Below are positions 37,401 through 46,500 of a stretch of DNA of 64,000 nt, piece after piece. Each line of letters starts with the position of its first letter. Positions within the stretch are counted from its first letter, which is position 1. The position numbers were made by a program, and so were the translations under genes. Below the pieces are notes generated by a model that saw only the letters and a list, made by a program, of their open reading frames with translations, was not told the DNA's origin and searched no databases. Source of the stretch: Mycteria americana (lineage: Eukaryota > Chordata > Aves > Ciconiiformes > Ciconiidae); the NCBI RefSeq assembly GCF_035582795.1, contig NC_134373.1:33450501-33514500 (forward strand), written 5' to 3'.

Positions 37401-40400
37401 AACCCATCACATACTGCAGGGTACCCTGGGACATTTTGGAATCTGAAACAGCCCAGATGCGATATTCTGCGGGGCTGCAGGCAGCTTCTTTGGTGGCACA
37501 AAAATAGCCACGAGTAAACAAAGTCCAAGGTCACTGGTACGTCTCCGACCCGGAGACATAAATAAAATAAAATAAAATCCATTGAGATAACTGGCCACAG
37601 CTGCTCAGGTTTTGGTAAGGGTTGTGAGAGACTCTGCAGCCTCTGCATCTGTTTCTTAGCCCGGGGGCAGGCATAACGAGCCTGAACGCAGCTCGGGACA
37701 TCTGCAGGCACCATAGGCCACCAGTAGCTCTGCGTGACTCAACGCAAAGCCTCCTGATGACCCCCGTGCCCTGCCATCAGCGCGGCATGACGGCGCTGAA
37801 GGAGCAATGTGCACAGAAGGCTGGTGGGGATGCAATGAAATTTTGCAGATAGAAAATATGACAGGGGTGCCCACCGAGTATCCCAGAAGCCCAGCAGCTG
37901 CCGGAGGAAGGCACATCTCCAGCTTTGCAGACAGGTGCAGGAGAGAACCTCCCAGCGGGAACGACATGCTCCTCCGCGTGCCTGAGTAAACTGAAAGTGT
38001 CACCCAGGTGCGCGGCAACACAACTGTCCGCGAAGTCATGGAAAATGGTGATCGCAGAGCACTGCAAGGTGGCGAGGGACTAGCACAGGCCAAAGGGCAC
38101 CCCAGGGTGCTCAAGATGGCCACACTCACAAACAAAGGCAGCTCTCCCCTCCTTGCCCCAACGAACACAAGCAGGAGCATAAGCCCCTCCGTTTGGTAAA
38201 CCAGCACATCCCTGCACCGTGGCGGGGAGACGAGGATTGAATGATATCCTGGCACTCACCGCCTTCAGTGTAAACCTCCAGGGCCACCATCTCTGGCCGT
38301 GGCAGAGGACAGGTACGACCGAGGGGAGAGGAGCTCGGCGGAGCAGTTGTACGCCTGACGTGGGGTGTGGGGGTAAGGTCTCTGCTTGCTTTTGCTCAAG
38401 AACACCCAAAAATCCCTAAATCCTGGGGCAGCGCCCAACAGCCGTGGGGGCAGCCCCAAGGAGAGAGACAGAGACACGGGGTGGGAAGGCTGGAGCAGGC
38501 GGCCGTACAAACAGGCTGGCTCTGCCCGCTCGCCGGGTTTACGAGCTCTCCTGAGGTACAACAACTGATACCAAACCCATAACATTTACAGAAGACAGCT
38601 GCTTTTGAAGGCCTACCAGCATAAGCCTGACAAGAAGAAAACAAAAGAAATAACCGCAGAAGCCATAGTTCTACAGACACTAGTTGTTAATTTCTAGATC
38701 ACCGACAGGAATCATCTGCTCCACTAAATGAAGAAAGTACGAAATGAAGAAAATTAAGAAAGAGCTTTCTTTCCAATGAAGAAAGTACGAAAGAGCCAAA
38801 ACAGAAAGCTAGGCTGACCCAACAAAGTGATTAAAAGCAGCATCTGGAGATTTTCAGGGTCCTCTCTAGTATGACTAAAAACCAGTAGATTACAACTTTG
38901 AGTACCTAATTTTGAAAGGAGGAAACCCACACAAAATGGCATCGAACAAGACTTCATACAGAAAGGAAAAGATACGGGGGTAATCATTGAAGAACTTCCT
39001 GATTAACTGGTCTGTCTCGGGGCTAAGTATTTACTCTTCACAGATGCGGGTACATTTGGGTGTGCAGTAATGTTTTCTAGATGGCTTTTTGAATCATGAA
39101 GCTTAGCAGAGTATTGCTGAAAGAGGACCTAACCGAAGTCACTGAGGTACTGGGGAGATGCACCACTTGCCTTTACAGACTCTCCTAACTGTAGGGAACA
39201 CAGAGACACCAGGCCTGGGATTAAGACCTTCAATCTAGGTGTTTCTATGCAGATCTTATCTTAGAGCAGTTATGCAGGATAAGGGAACTAAATCTCTCTC
39301 TGGAGATGCTCCTCTGACTAAAAAGGCTATTTTAGAAGCTAAAACCAGGTACATGGTCTAAGTCTGGCAAGGTGAACTCCATCCTTGGTGATCAAGTCTA
39401 CAGTGTCCCTGGCCAGGCATCTTTCCCTGTATCACCCGACTCAGGCTGCCAAACTCAGAAACTTTCAGCACAAATCCCCACAGAACTGGAGCTGCGTGTG
39501 GAGAAAAGCACCAACGTTTTTGTTTTATGAAGAATCAGCACACAGAGTGTTGGATAACGTTTTACCTTTTGTTTGAGGATTGCTTGTGGCATCGAGAGCC
39601 TAAAATAAAATGAAAGCAAAACATCAGTGGCTGATTTGACACTCTCATCACTATTTCAAAGCTCTGGTTAGGATTACAATTTTTATTCACCTTTGTGGGA
39701 ACTAATTTTTCTTCAAATGCCTCCTCTTCAGCAGCTAGTGCTGTTTCAGGCTCTGTGACAATCAATTTCATTTCTCCTTTTTCTCCCAAACACAGCTTAT
39801 GAGACTGTCTCTCAAGAACTCGTTGCTTCACTAAATAAAACCAAAAAACCCCAGTGACAATCTGAATAGAAACACAACTTTAAATTACATAGCACTTTTC
39901 CACCATTACATTAGGACACATATACTGTCCCACAAAACGAAAAGAACTTTAAATTCATAATGCTAACACAGCACGCATGAGGCTTTCCTCCTGAAAAGAA
40001 ACGGAAGAACAGCAGAGAATATTATTTCTGCAAAAAACCACCAGAGATGCAAAGCTCAGCTCCACCACACGTTTCCTGGCTGGTGTCCAGCGGGCAGCCC
40101 CGCGCTGGGGCTGTGGCACGAGGGTCCCAGTACCGGCCCCACGCCTTGCACACCCCCTTCCAGCCAGTGTCAAAATGGCTTGGGGCTGTACGGCCTGAAC
40201 TTACCAGCTGGGCGAGTCAGCAACTGGGAAGCATGGTAAGGCAGAAAAAAAAAAAAGGGTATATATATGTGTTTATGCACATACATGTACATGCATGTAT
40301 ATGTATACATTTAACACAACTGCAGCTAAATGCTTTCCACCTTGCTGCAAGCTTATATAAATACATGCACATTATACATGTCATTTTTAATATATATCTG

Positions 40401-41086
40401 TAACTACAATAAGTTATATTAGCATAAGCTTTATTTTTCCAAGTGCAATCTAGCAAATACTACTGTGCATCAAAATTAATATATATGTATATATACCTGG
40501 TAGGATGTATTTATTAACATATAGACCAGTGTTACTCAAAATGCAATCTAGAGGCTATTACTAAGCACCAAACTTACGCATATATATAAGCAAATACATA
40601 TTATGTATTCTATACCGCATATTACAGGATGTATATGCCACATTACATACTATAGATGTGCATATTACCTACTAGATAGCATACATTACATGACATATAA
40701 TAATTTAAGTCATCGTATGTGTTTTAACTTGCAGAAAGTTACGACTTGTGAGTTACAACTCGCGACACGCTCACTTCTGACACGCTAACCTCCTTCCCGG
40801 CCCCTCCGCCCGGGGCAGGCGGGCAGCCCTCGGCCGCCGCGGCCCCCCGGACCCGCCGGACCCCCTCACCCCTCCCCCGCCCCGGCCGCTCACCCTCGGG
40901 GCGGGCGAAGCAGACGAGGAGGTGCCCGGTCCCGGTCGCGGTCCGCAGCTCGCACTCGCCGCCGCCCGAGCGCTTCTGGCTCTGGAAGTAGCAGAGCAGC
41001 TTCTTCCTCAGGGCGGGCGGCGGCTCGGCGGCACCCCAGTCGCCGCGCACCAGCAGCGGGAAGGCGCCCGGCCGCTGCCCCGCCAT
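20186..41086 (-). CDS. PARP14: PARP14-like copy A: macrodomain mono-ADP-ribosyltransferase, 17 exons, 1831 aa
   Basis: Seventeen exons join in phase to 1832 codons, close to human PARP14 (1801 aa). Approximate order: RRM1 (1-110), RRM2 (123-209), RRM3 (210-288), a long KH-like region (290-800), macrodomain 1 (about 810-990), macrodomain 2 (1056-1208), macrodomain 3 (1235-1425), KH-like plus WWE (1426-1628) and the catalytic domain (1629-1831). The triad is H1712 (LFHGT), Y1744 (GTYF) and M1812, where PARP1 has its catalytic Glu; this implies mono- rather than poly-ADP-ribosylation. In mammals PARP14 is interferon-induced, acts in the nucleus and cytoplasm, and modulates STAT6 and antiviral signalling. 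No frameshift or stop is seen, so it looks functional. Confidence 0.93.
20546..20566. repeat. Poly-T tract (21 T)
   Basis: Uninterrupted T run on the plus strand, just upstream of copy A exon 17 on the minus strand. Confidence 0.95.
22134..22308 (-). CDS. PARP14: Copy A exon 16 (catalytic His)
   Basis: Encodes [20 protein letters not shown] and [21 protein letters not shown]1712 of LFHGT binds NAD+ in PARPs. Donor GTGAGT, phase 1. Confidence 0.94.
23628..23773 (-). CDS. PARP14: Copy A exon 15 (catalytic domain start)
   Basis: Encodes [20 protein letters not shown] and [12 protein letters not shown]. 146 nt, as in copy B. Donor GTGAAA; phase and homology to the next exon fix the boundary. 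Confidence 0.9.
24204..24229. repeat. Poly-A tract (26 A)
   Basis: Uninterrupted A run in the intron between copy A exons 14 and 15. No attached retroelement is recognised. Confidence 0.95.
24349..24957 (-). CDS. PARP14: Copy A exon 14 (KH-like and WWE)
   Basis: Encodes [38 protein letters not shown], then the WWE domain [20 protein letters not shown] and [22 protein letters not shown] domains of PARPs are associated with ADP-ribose-type ligand recognition. Confidence 0.94.
25046..25252 (-). CDS. PARP14: Copy A exon 13 (end of macrodomain 3)
   Basis: Encodes [20 protein letters not shown] and [20 protein letters not shown]. Acceptor TTGTTTAG, donor GTAAGT. Confidence 0.92.
25290..26220. other. 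C-rich, CpG-poor intronic block in copy A
   Basis: Occupies most of the intron between copy A exons 12 and 13. Base composition is clearly richer in C than the AT-rich neighbouring introns. Words such as CTTTCTTC and CCCCA recur, hinting at diverged repeats or a degraded transposon. No family is recognised. Confidence 0.35.
26535..26702 (-). CDS. PARP14: Copy A exon 12 (macrodomain 3)
   Basis: Encodes [19 protein letters not shown] and [11 protein letters not shown], the second glycine loop. A 30-bp stretch at its 3' end, crossing the donor, is identical to copy B. Confidence 0.93.
26703..28092. other. Copy A intron between exons 11 and 12, nothing recognised
   Basis: About 1.4 kb of unique, AT-rich sequence. 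No exon, RNA or repeat identified on either strand. Confidence 0.5.
28093..28155 (-). CDS. PARP14: Copy A exon 11 (macrodomain 3)
   Basis: Encodes [20 protein letters not shown], the helix after the first ADP-ribose loop. 63 nt, phase 1-1. Confidence 0.9.
28735..28751. repeat. (CT)n microsatellite
   Basis: Short CT dinucleotide run in the intron between copy A exons 10 and 11. Confidence 0.85.
28862..29011 (-). CDS. PARP14: Copy A exon 10 (macrodomain 3 start)
   Basis: Encodes [20 protein letters not shown] and [15 protein letters not shown]. 150 nt, phase 1-1. Acceptor CTTCCAG, donor GTATTG. Confidence 0.92.
29270..29480. mobile_element. Probable ancient CR1-type LINE fragment
   Basis: Phrases such as CCAGTAATGGAGATCCCATC and AAAACTGTTCCTTACTTCTA resemble the degraded CR1 3' region common in amniotes. 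It is heavily diverged, lies in an intron of copy A and has no coding capacity. Assigned from recollection of the consensus. Confidence 0.45.
29988..30051 (-). CDS. PARP14: Copy A exon 9 (linker)
   Basis: Encodes [20 protein letters not shown], the linker between macrodomains 2 and 3. Acceptor TTCTTAG, donor GTAAGT, phase 1. Confidence 0.85.
30512..30733 (-). CDS. PARP14: Copy A exon 8 (macrodomain 2, second half)
   Basis: Encodes [20 protein letters not shown] and [17 protein letters not shown], with an intact glycine-rich loop. 222 nt, as in copy B. Confidence 0.94.
30984..31220 (-). CDS. PARP14: Copy A exon 7 (macrodomain 2, first half)
   Basis: Encodes [26 protein letters not shown] and [17 protein letters not shown]. 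Keeps the VNS asparagine. Acceptor TTTTTTGCAG, donor GTACAT. Confidence 0.93.
31462..31501. repeat. (ATCC)n microsatellite
   Basis: About ten ATCC tetranucleotides with one GTCC variant, in the intron between copy A exons 6 and 7. Confidence 0.95.
31502..32842. other. Copy A intron 6 remainder, nothing recognised
   Basis: AT-rich unique sequence between the ATCC repeat and the large exon 6. I see no exon or repeat family. Confidence 0.5.
32843..35142 (-). CDS. PARP14: Copy A exon 6 (KH-like region and macrodomain 1)
   Basis: A 2300-nt exon starting [14 protein letters not shown], with the family signature [12 protein letters not shown] and a long repeated KH-like region. It ends with macrodomain 1: [40 protein letters not shown] and [11 protein letters not shown]. 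The usual P-A-I before the second glycine loop reads S-T-T. The segment 33081-33514 is 94% identical to copy B. Confidence 0.95.
36183..36419 (-). CDS. PARP14: Copy A exon 5 (RRM3)
   Basis: Encodes [19 protein letters not shown], then [20 protein letters not shown] and [11 protein letters not shown]. Phase 1-1, 237 nt, the same length as copy B exon 7. Confidence 0.92.
37029..37289 (-). CDS. PARP14: Copy A exon 4 (RRM2)
   Basis: Encodes a linker, then [29 protein letters not shown] and [11 protein letters not shown], an RRM-like fold as in human PARP14. Symmetric phase 1-1 exon. Donor GTAAGA. Confidence 0.9.
37290..39565. other. Copy A intron 3, no counterpart of copy B exons 4-5 found
   Basis: About 2.3 kb with a GC-richer middle (roughly 37.65-38.55 kb). 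I looked on the minus strand for the linker exon and extra RRM exon that copy B carries at the matching place. I found no recognisable match. Open frames here have no homology that I know. Confidence 0.5.
39566..39599 (-). CDS. PARP14: Copy A exon 3 (34-nt micro-exon)
   Basis: Encodes [11 protein letters not shown] plus one base. It converts phase 0 to phase 1, as required by exon 4. Acceptor TATTTTAG, donor GTAAAA. It is separated from exon 2 by a 91-bp intron, the same length as in copy B. Confidence 0.75.
39691..39830 (-). CDS. PARP14: Copy A exon 2
   Basis: Encodes [20 protein letters not shown] then [20 protein letters not shown]. The first part completes RRM1 (compare human VRQKVLERK). 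Donor GTGAAT. Confidence 0.9.
40255..40700. repeat. AT-rich low-complexity (TA/CATA/TGTA)n region in copy A intron 1
   Basis: Repeated TATATG, ACATGTA and CATAT words. The region helps explain why intron 1 is 1063 bp in copy A but only 101 bp in copy B. Confidence 0.75.
40894..41086 (-). CDS. PARP14: Copy A exon 1 (start, RRM1)
   Basis: ATG at 41086-41084 encodes [18 protein letters not shown] and [17 protein letters not shown], a typical PARP14 N-terminus. The exon lies within a 220-bp block identical to copy B exon 1. Donor GTGAGC, phase 1. Confidence 0.94.
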
Positions 41087-41112
41087 GGCCGCCCGGTTCC
41101 TGTCCCCGCTGT

Positions 41113-41130
41113 CTTTCGCTTTCGTTTCCC
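41113..41130 (-). promoter_or_regulatory. IRF/ISRE-like element upstream of copy A
   Basis: On the minus strand it reads GGGAAACGAAAGCGAAAG, three GAAA repeats including a perfect GAAANNGAAA (41114-41123). It sits about 27-44 bp upstream of the ATG. IRF9/ISGF3 and other IRFs bind such sites, and mammalian PARP14 is interferon-induced. Confidence 0.7.
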
Positions 41131-41350
41131 GGCGCGGCGGGGCGGGGCGGCCCGCCGCCTTTCCCGGTAGGTCAGCGACAGCCGGCGGGGCCCGGGAGGC
41201 CGCGGAGGAGGGCGAGGAGCGAGGGCCGAGGCGGGCGCTGCGCCGGGATGGGTCCCCGCCTTTCCCGTCTTCTTCGCCGCCGTCTGTCGCGACACACCCG
41301 CCCCAGGAGGCTGGCTCCCCCGACCCGCCGGTCCCAGCTTCACACCTGCG

Positions 41351-42794
41351 CCCTTACGCTCCTTTCCCCGCCAGAATTCTGTTCCTGGGACACCCAAAGC
41401 TGCCTCAGGCGCTCCCTCCACGTTACAAAATGTCCTCTCCCTCCCTGAGCTGGGAGCTGGAAGCCCATCACACGGCTGGAGGAACAAGGTCCCCTTGTAC
41501 TCTTCTGCCTCCTCCCTTGCCTTTCGGGTGTAATAAACTCGTTTGGAGAAGCAGCATCTTTTACTCATCGCCTGCACAGAGCCCAGTGCTACAGGCTGCT
41601 GCTCTATGCTTGATGCCCTTGGCACCTGTAATGCAAGCACTGGTGAAAAAACACCTTGGTGTTCTCCACAGCTTCTTGTGGTGATGGAGAAGCTGAGAAT
41701 AGATGCATTACTGTCTCCTGCAGAGAAAGTTCAGTGGTACAAGTGACGTACCAGCTGCAGTGAAGCACCCCGTCCTGTCACCTCTGGCTCCTGTCATGCT
41801 GATGGACAAGTGACTGCGTGTATTTGTTACATTAAGTCTAGTTATTTTAAAAGCAAAACTTAAAGTCTTTTGGCGCCCACACCCATAGCTTGATTTCAAG
41901 CATCAGGAATTCAACAGTCAGCATTTTTCAGCAGTTAGGAAACTGACATAATCAAAAGCAGTAAATCCGGGAGAGTGGTTCCAGCCCTGTTGCAGAGGGA
42001 GCGACGGGGTGAGGCATGAATGAACAACCTGATGTTTATGGCTCTACTGAGGTACTTGCAGGTTCACATTATTTCACAGCACCTTCCCTAGAAAACATGT
42101 CCCTCGGCCATGCTTACCCTGCAATGGTAACATAGACACACCAACCCACGGTAAAACTTTAAAGTAACAGCAACCTAACTCACTCTGTAAAGTGAGTATT
42201 GGAAGATTTTCTCTTAATCATCCAACCACATAAGAAGTCAAACCTGATACATTCAGAAGGGTTTTTAGAATTTGGAGGTGCTGCATCACTCTGCTTTTTC
42301 ACTGGAAGATCTTACAATATCTGGCATATTGTAAGATATGCATAAGAGGCATATTTTTTTAGTCTGTCAACATGCTACAAAGAAGGTGATGTTGCTTTAC
42401 TCCCCTCTCCAACACAGATGGTAATTAATGATCACCCCTTTGAGATAACCTATTTATTTAAGCCTTAACAGCCCACCCTTCTGTGCTTTTCTTTGCTCTA
42501 TTCATTTCCCCTGAAGATTACAGGAAGGTTGCTGCAGCTAGTATATGACAACAGAAACACCTTCTCAAAATTTACTTTCCTATCTCTCTCAGGCTATATC
42601 TATATCTATATATATATATAACTAACTCAGGCAACTTCTATAACCTTCTGTGGAACCTCTTATTAACCTGCCAGGGAGGGTTACTGTATGAGAAACAAGC
42701 AAATCTGTATTTGAGGCATAAAGTTCATTAGTTGAAAACCAATGCTAAATCTTCAAAGACGTTTAGACAAACACAAGCCCTTAACTACAATTAG
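41351..42794. other. Intergenic sequence between copies A and B
   Basis: No gene seen. It contains a (TA)n microsatellite at 42595-42621. It separates the copy A promoter from the copy B 3' end. Confidence 0.55.
42595..42621. repeat. (TA)n/(TATC)n microsatellite
   Basis: CTATATCTATATCTA followed by pure TA repeats. Confidence 0.85.
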
Positions 42795-42804
42795 TTTATT
42801 TATT
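42795..42804 (-). promoter_or_regulatory. Candidate distal polyadenylation signals of copy B (overlapping AATAAATAAA)
   Basis: Two overlapping AATAAA hexamers on the minus strand, about 440 bp below the copy B stop codon. Confidence 0.4.
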
Positions 42805-43159
42805 GAAAACCACTGTATCACAATTCATGATGCAGACAGTCATTTACAGAGTGTAAGAAGCCATCAGAAGTGCAACATGGAGCAGTCAGTGGCTGAAAGA
42901 AGATCCCTTCCAATCCCCTGCCAGCACTCCCCCCTTCCTAGTGCAACCAGGATGGCAGTAAGGCTGCATGGAAAGGCTAAATACAATGTAAAGGCTTGAT
43001 ATGTAATCTAACAGCAGTTTTCTGTTGAATATTGAGCTCAAGTGTTAAATATACTCAGCTACTCTAAGTGTAAACAAGCAGTCTATTTCAGTGCTATCAA
43101 AAATTGCCAGAAGTTGCTTAAATGTGAACAAGCTTTAAGAAATTCATTTGATAAAACTA

Positions 43160-43165
43160 TTTATT
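43160..43165 (-). promoter_or_regulatory. Candidate proximal polyadenylation signal of copy B
   Basis: AATAAA on the minus strand only about 75 bp after the stop codon. Choice between this and the distal pair needs transcript data. Confidence 0.35.
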
Positions 43166-43240
43166 GTTTTCATTGTGTATTTTGTTATAAGTGTTTCTGT
43201 CCTACTGAAAGACATGCAATCCTCGCTGCAGTCAAAATGC

Positions 43241-43530
43241 TTATCTAGTGAAAGTGATAAGGTATTCTGGGTAAGCTTGAATGTCATTAAATATGATAAA
43301 CATGGATGGCTGGTTCACATTATCAGTGGAACTATCAAACAGATCTATAGAGTTACTAGCGTTTTTTGCTGCTGGAGTAATTGATCCTTTTCTCCCCTGA
43401 GAATATTCTCCAACAAGGACTCGAGCCAAGTACATGTACTTCTTCCCATTCGCATCTGGTTTAGAGTAGGTGTCGCTGACAGAATAGCTGGCATTAACTG
43501 CAAAGTACGTTCCATTTCCAAAGTTTGCAG
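43241..43530 (-). CDS. PARP14: Copy B exon 19 (catalytic Tyr, Met at triad position 3, stop)
   Basis: Encodes [20 protein letters not shown] and [20 protein letters not shown], ending TR-TAA at 43243-43241. Y1812 and M1880 complete H-Y-M. Confidence 0.95.
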
Positions 43531-46500
43531 CTGTAGTCAGAAAAACAAATGTTTGTGAGCGTTTCAGTTTATCTGCCATCTTCAGAGACTGTGAATCTCT
43601 TGACAATTTTGCTTTTTATTTGAAATGGGGAGATTTAACAAAACAAATAATTTTGCATAGAAGTCAGGACTATATGGATGGCATGGCAAATCAGTCCTAG
43701 CCCTATGCAGGAAAACAAAAGTTGTTTTGAAATTCACATTACCGTGCATTCCAGCATAGCTCCGGTTAAATCCATAGTTGTTAATTAAGGTTAACGACTC
43801 CTTACTTGTCCCGTGAAACAGAAACCTCTCGTTATTTCTGTTGCCATTTTTGTTATCCATTTCACGCTTTTTTATTTGGTAAGCCTTCCATAAAAATGGG
43901 TTCTGTACCCTTTCAATCTGCAAAGTTTGAAAGTAAGACACATTAATTTTCTTTAGGTTGCTGTCATGAAAAACATTAGTGTACCAACAATTCAATCTGC
44001 TTCCAAGGTTCTTCTCCTAGCTCCAATGCATGTATACCAGATTATGAAATAAGTTAGTCAAATCACTCCAAACTTTGGCATGACAGACAGCAGAACCCAG
44101 CCCAAAACAAGACAGAAAGATTCCATGTGAAACAATATAGGACAGTTTTGCAGATTTCTGGGGCATAAATGACATGCCTACCTGCAAAGCACACATGGCT
44201 TAAGCGAGCAAATGCTGTGCTCTACTATAGCAAAAATGATTTAAAGAAAGAACACTCTCACCGGTGCTGAAGAAGCGACTGCTTAAGACTTGCTCCAAAT
44301 ATCTTCACTGCAACATTGAACTGATACTGATTAAAATTAGTGACAGCCATAGAGACTTGTCCAGCTTCAGAAATCCCAGTGGAATTTATTTTTCCATAGT
44401 TGTTAGTATTCTTCATCACTTGTTATCAAAGTATTTATGCTCAGAAATGATGACATGCTTTTACCTTTTTAATTTTTAATGACTGACAGGTCTTCAGAAA
44501 CTTTTCCTGCACATCTCTATATTCTCTTGTTTCTGGTTTTAGTTCCACTATTTTCAGTCGCTGGTTTTGCATATCATCCCATGTTGCAGGAAGCACTGTT
44601 GACTCTTGATCTGCAGAAGAAACATAATCAATCATATTTACCCAAATCCTCTGCTTAAAATGAAATATGCCCTGCTACAAGGGCATATTTGTAAAAAGAC
44701 CATACATCTAGCTTATCACTAGTGCCTACTGGTCTTTGTCAGCCAAGACTATTCCATGGGTCTTTTACCAGAGGATTAGGGCATTTTAGTTTCTGGTTTG
44801 CCATTGCACTGGCAATTGATCTGCCTGAATTGGGAGTTCCTAGACAAATCTGTTCTTCACAGCCGAAGAGGGATCCTTTGCAACATCTTTTACCAGTAGC
44901 CTTCCCTGCAAATCAAGTTTTCAAGGACATGGAGCAAATGCAGAAATACTGAGTAGTTAATTCTCATCAACCAGGAGACTAGGAGCAAAGCATCTGAACA
45001 AGGAAGGTTTTAAATTAAGAAGTTCAAGAATATACTGTCCATCTGAAAAGCAGAAGTCTTCCCTTTCTTCCCTTCTCTCATTTCATGCAAGGCCTAGGAT
45101 CTAGCTGCATTGTCAAACAGTAACAGACTGATGCATATGCTACAGACATCCAGCAGTATAGGTTCCCTCAATTAGAAGTATGAAACCCTTTTAAATAAGT
45201 GACATTTTTTGGTAAGAGAACAAAAAATAAAAATCTGAAAATACGTGCAGGAGGCATTACTAAGACACCGGGAGCTGCACAGTTACTTAAACCTCTCCAC
45301 TTTCACTTTCAAGTGTGAAGTGGACAAAAACAGTTGTTCCCATTAAGATACAAAATGTGCCCCTGTAAAACTGAGTCACAGCAGGACAAAGAAAAATAAT
45401 ACACTGGGAAAAGCCCTGTATGGAGGAGTAAGAAAGAGGTAGCTCCTTATATTATAAAGGACCAGAAGTAAATGGAAGAGGGTACATCTCCAGCACAGAA
45501 ATGAGCCGAGATCTAGAATCACTGCTACAAACTTTTAATTATTTCTAGTAAGCCTGTTAAGGACCTCAGAACGCATTACCTACATTTCCAAAAATTTTAA
45601 GTAACTGCAGGATTCTTTTATTTTCATTTCTCAATTCAGTTCCTTTCTACATTCTCCAGAAATGGACCTGCACAAAGCTCCTAACAATATTTTGCATAGT
45701 CTTACCATTTCTTACTCTTATTAGGCCGGATGCAACTTGGTTTTAATGTGGGAACATCAGTCTGTCAAGAGGCTTTTACTTACCTTCAGATTTATCAACA
45801 CGTATAATGGGTGTATGTTTTCCTTGGTCATCCACAGCATATCTAGCTTCTATATTCACTGTGTATTTTTTCTCATCAATGATGACTGAAATATCTTTCT
45901 TCTTTTCTGTGAAAGCATTTTCCAAGTGCATATTTGTGAGACTGTCAAAGGGCACGTAGGAATCCTTTGCAAAATATTTCCACTCAATTAAGTTTTGTAA
46001 AAGTTCTGCATTGATCTCTTCCTGTTTAGCAGCTTCTACCCTGTGGATCATTTCTTGAATAGTTGAATAAGCAATCCAGACATCCTTCTCAACACCTGAA
46101 ATTCGAATAGAGGTACTATCCAAACAAAGAACAATTTTTAATTTCTTTTGTAGGTCACGCAGTTCCTCACTCTCCGCTTCACCAAAATAAGAGATAGATT
46201 TATCTACGATTTCTGTTTGAAACTGTTCCTTTAAAATTGCACTTTTCAACCAGTTTTCAGCTTCTTCGACTTTGTTTTTGTTTTCACCACAAATCTGCAA
46301 AACAGCCACCTCGATTTTCTTTTCCAAAACTGTTTTGGTTTTTTCCTTTGGGGAATGTTTCTCAGAGCTCCAGAACGCTACATTGAAATACACAAATGTT
46401 GTAATTAATATTAACCATTATCAGCTGGTGCTAAACAGATTGATCTCTAACCTGTATTTAAGTGACATCTACTTACACGTGAACTTGGAAAGCAATGTTT

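Larger units (their letters stand above)
40790..41350. promoter_or_regulatory. CpG island and promoter of PARP14-like copy A
   Basis: Dense CpG across exon 1 and upstream. A double GC box (GGCGGGGCGGGGCGG) lies at about 41136-41150. No TATA box is seen. Confidence 0.75.

Noticed and set aside
36788-37402. 204-codon plus-strand ORF
   Set aside because: Antisense shadow of the copy A RRM2 exon (37029-37289) and intron. It has no domain and no promoter.
41085-41684. 199-codon plus-strand ORF starting at the copy A promoter
   Set aside because: GC-rich sequence rarely contains stops. It is Pro/Arg/Ser-rich, overlaps the CpG island, and no splice structure or homology supports a divergent gene.
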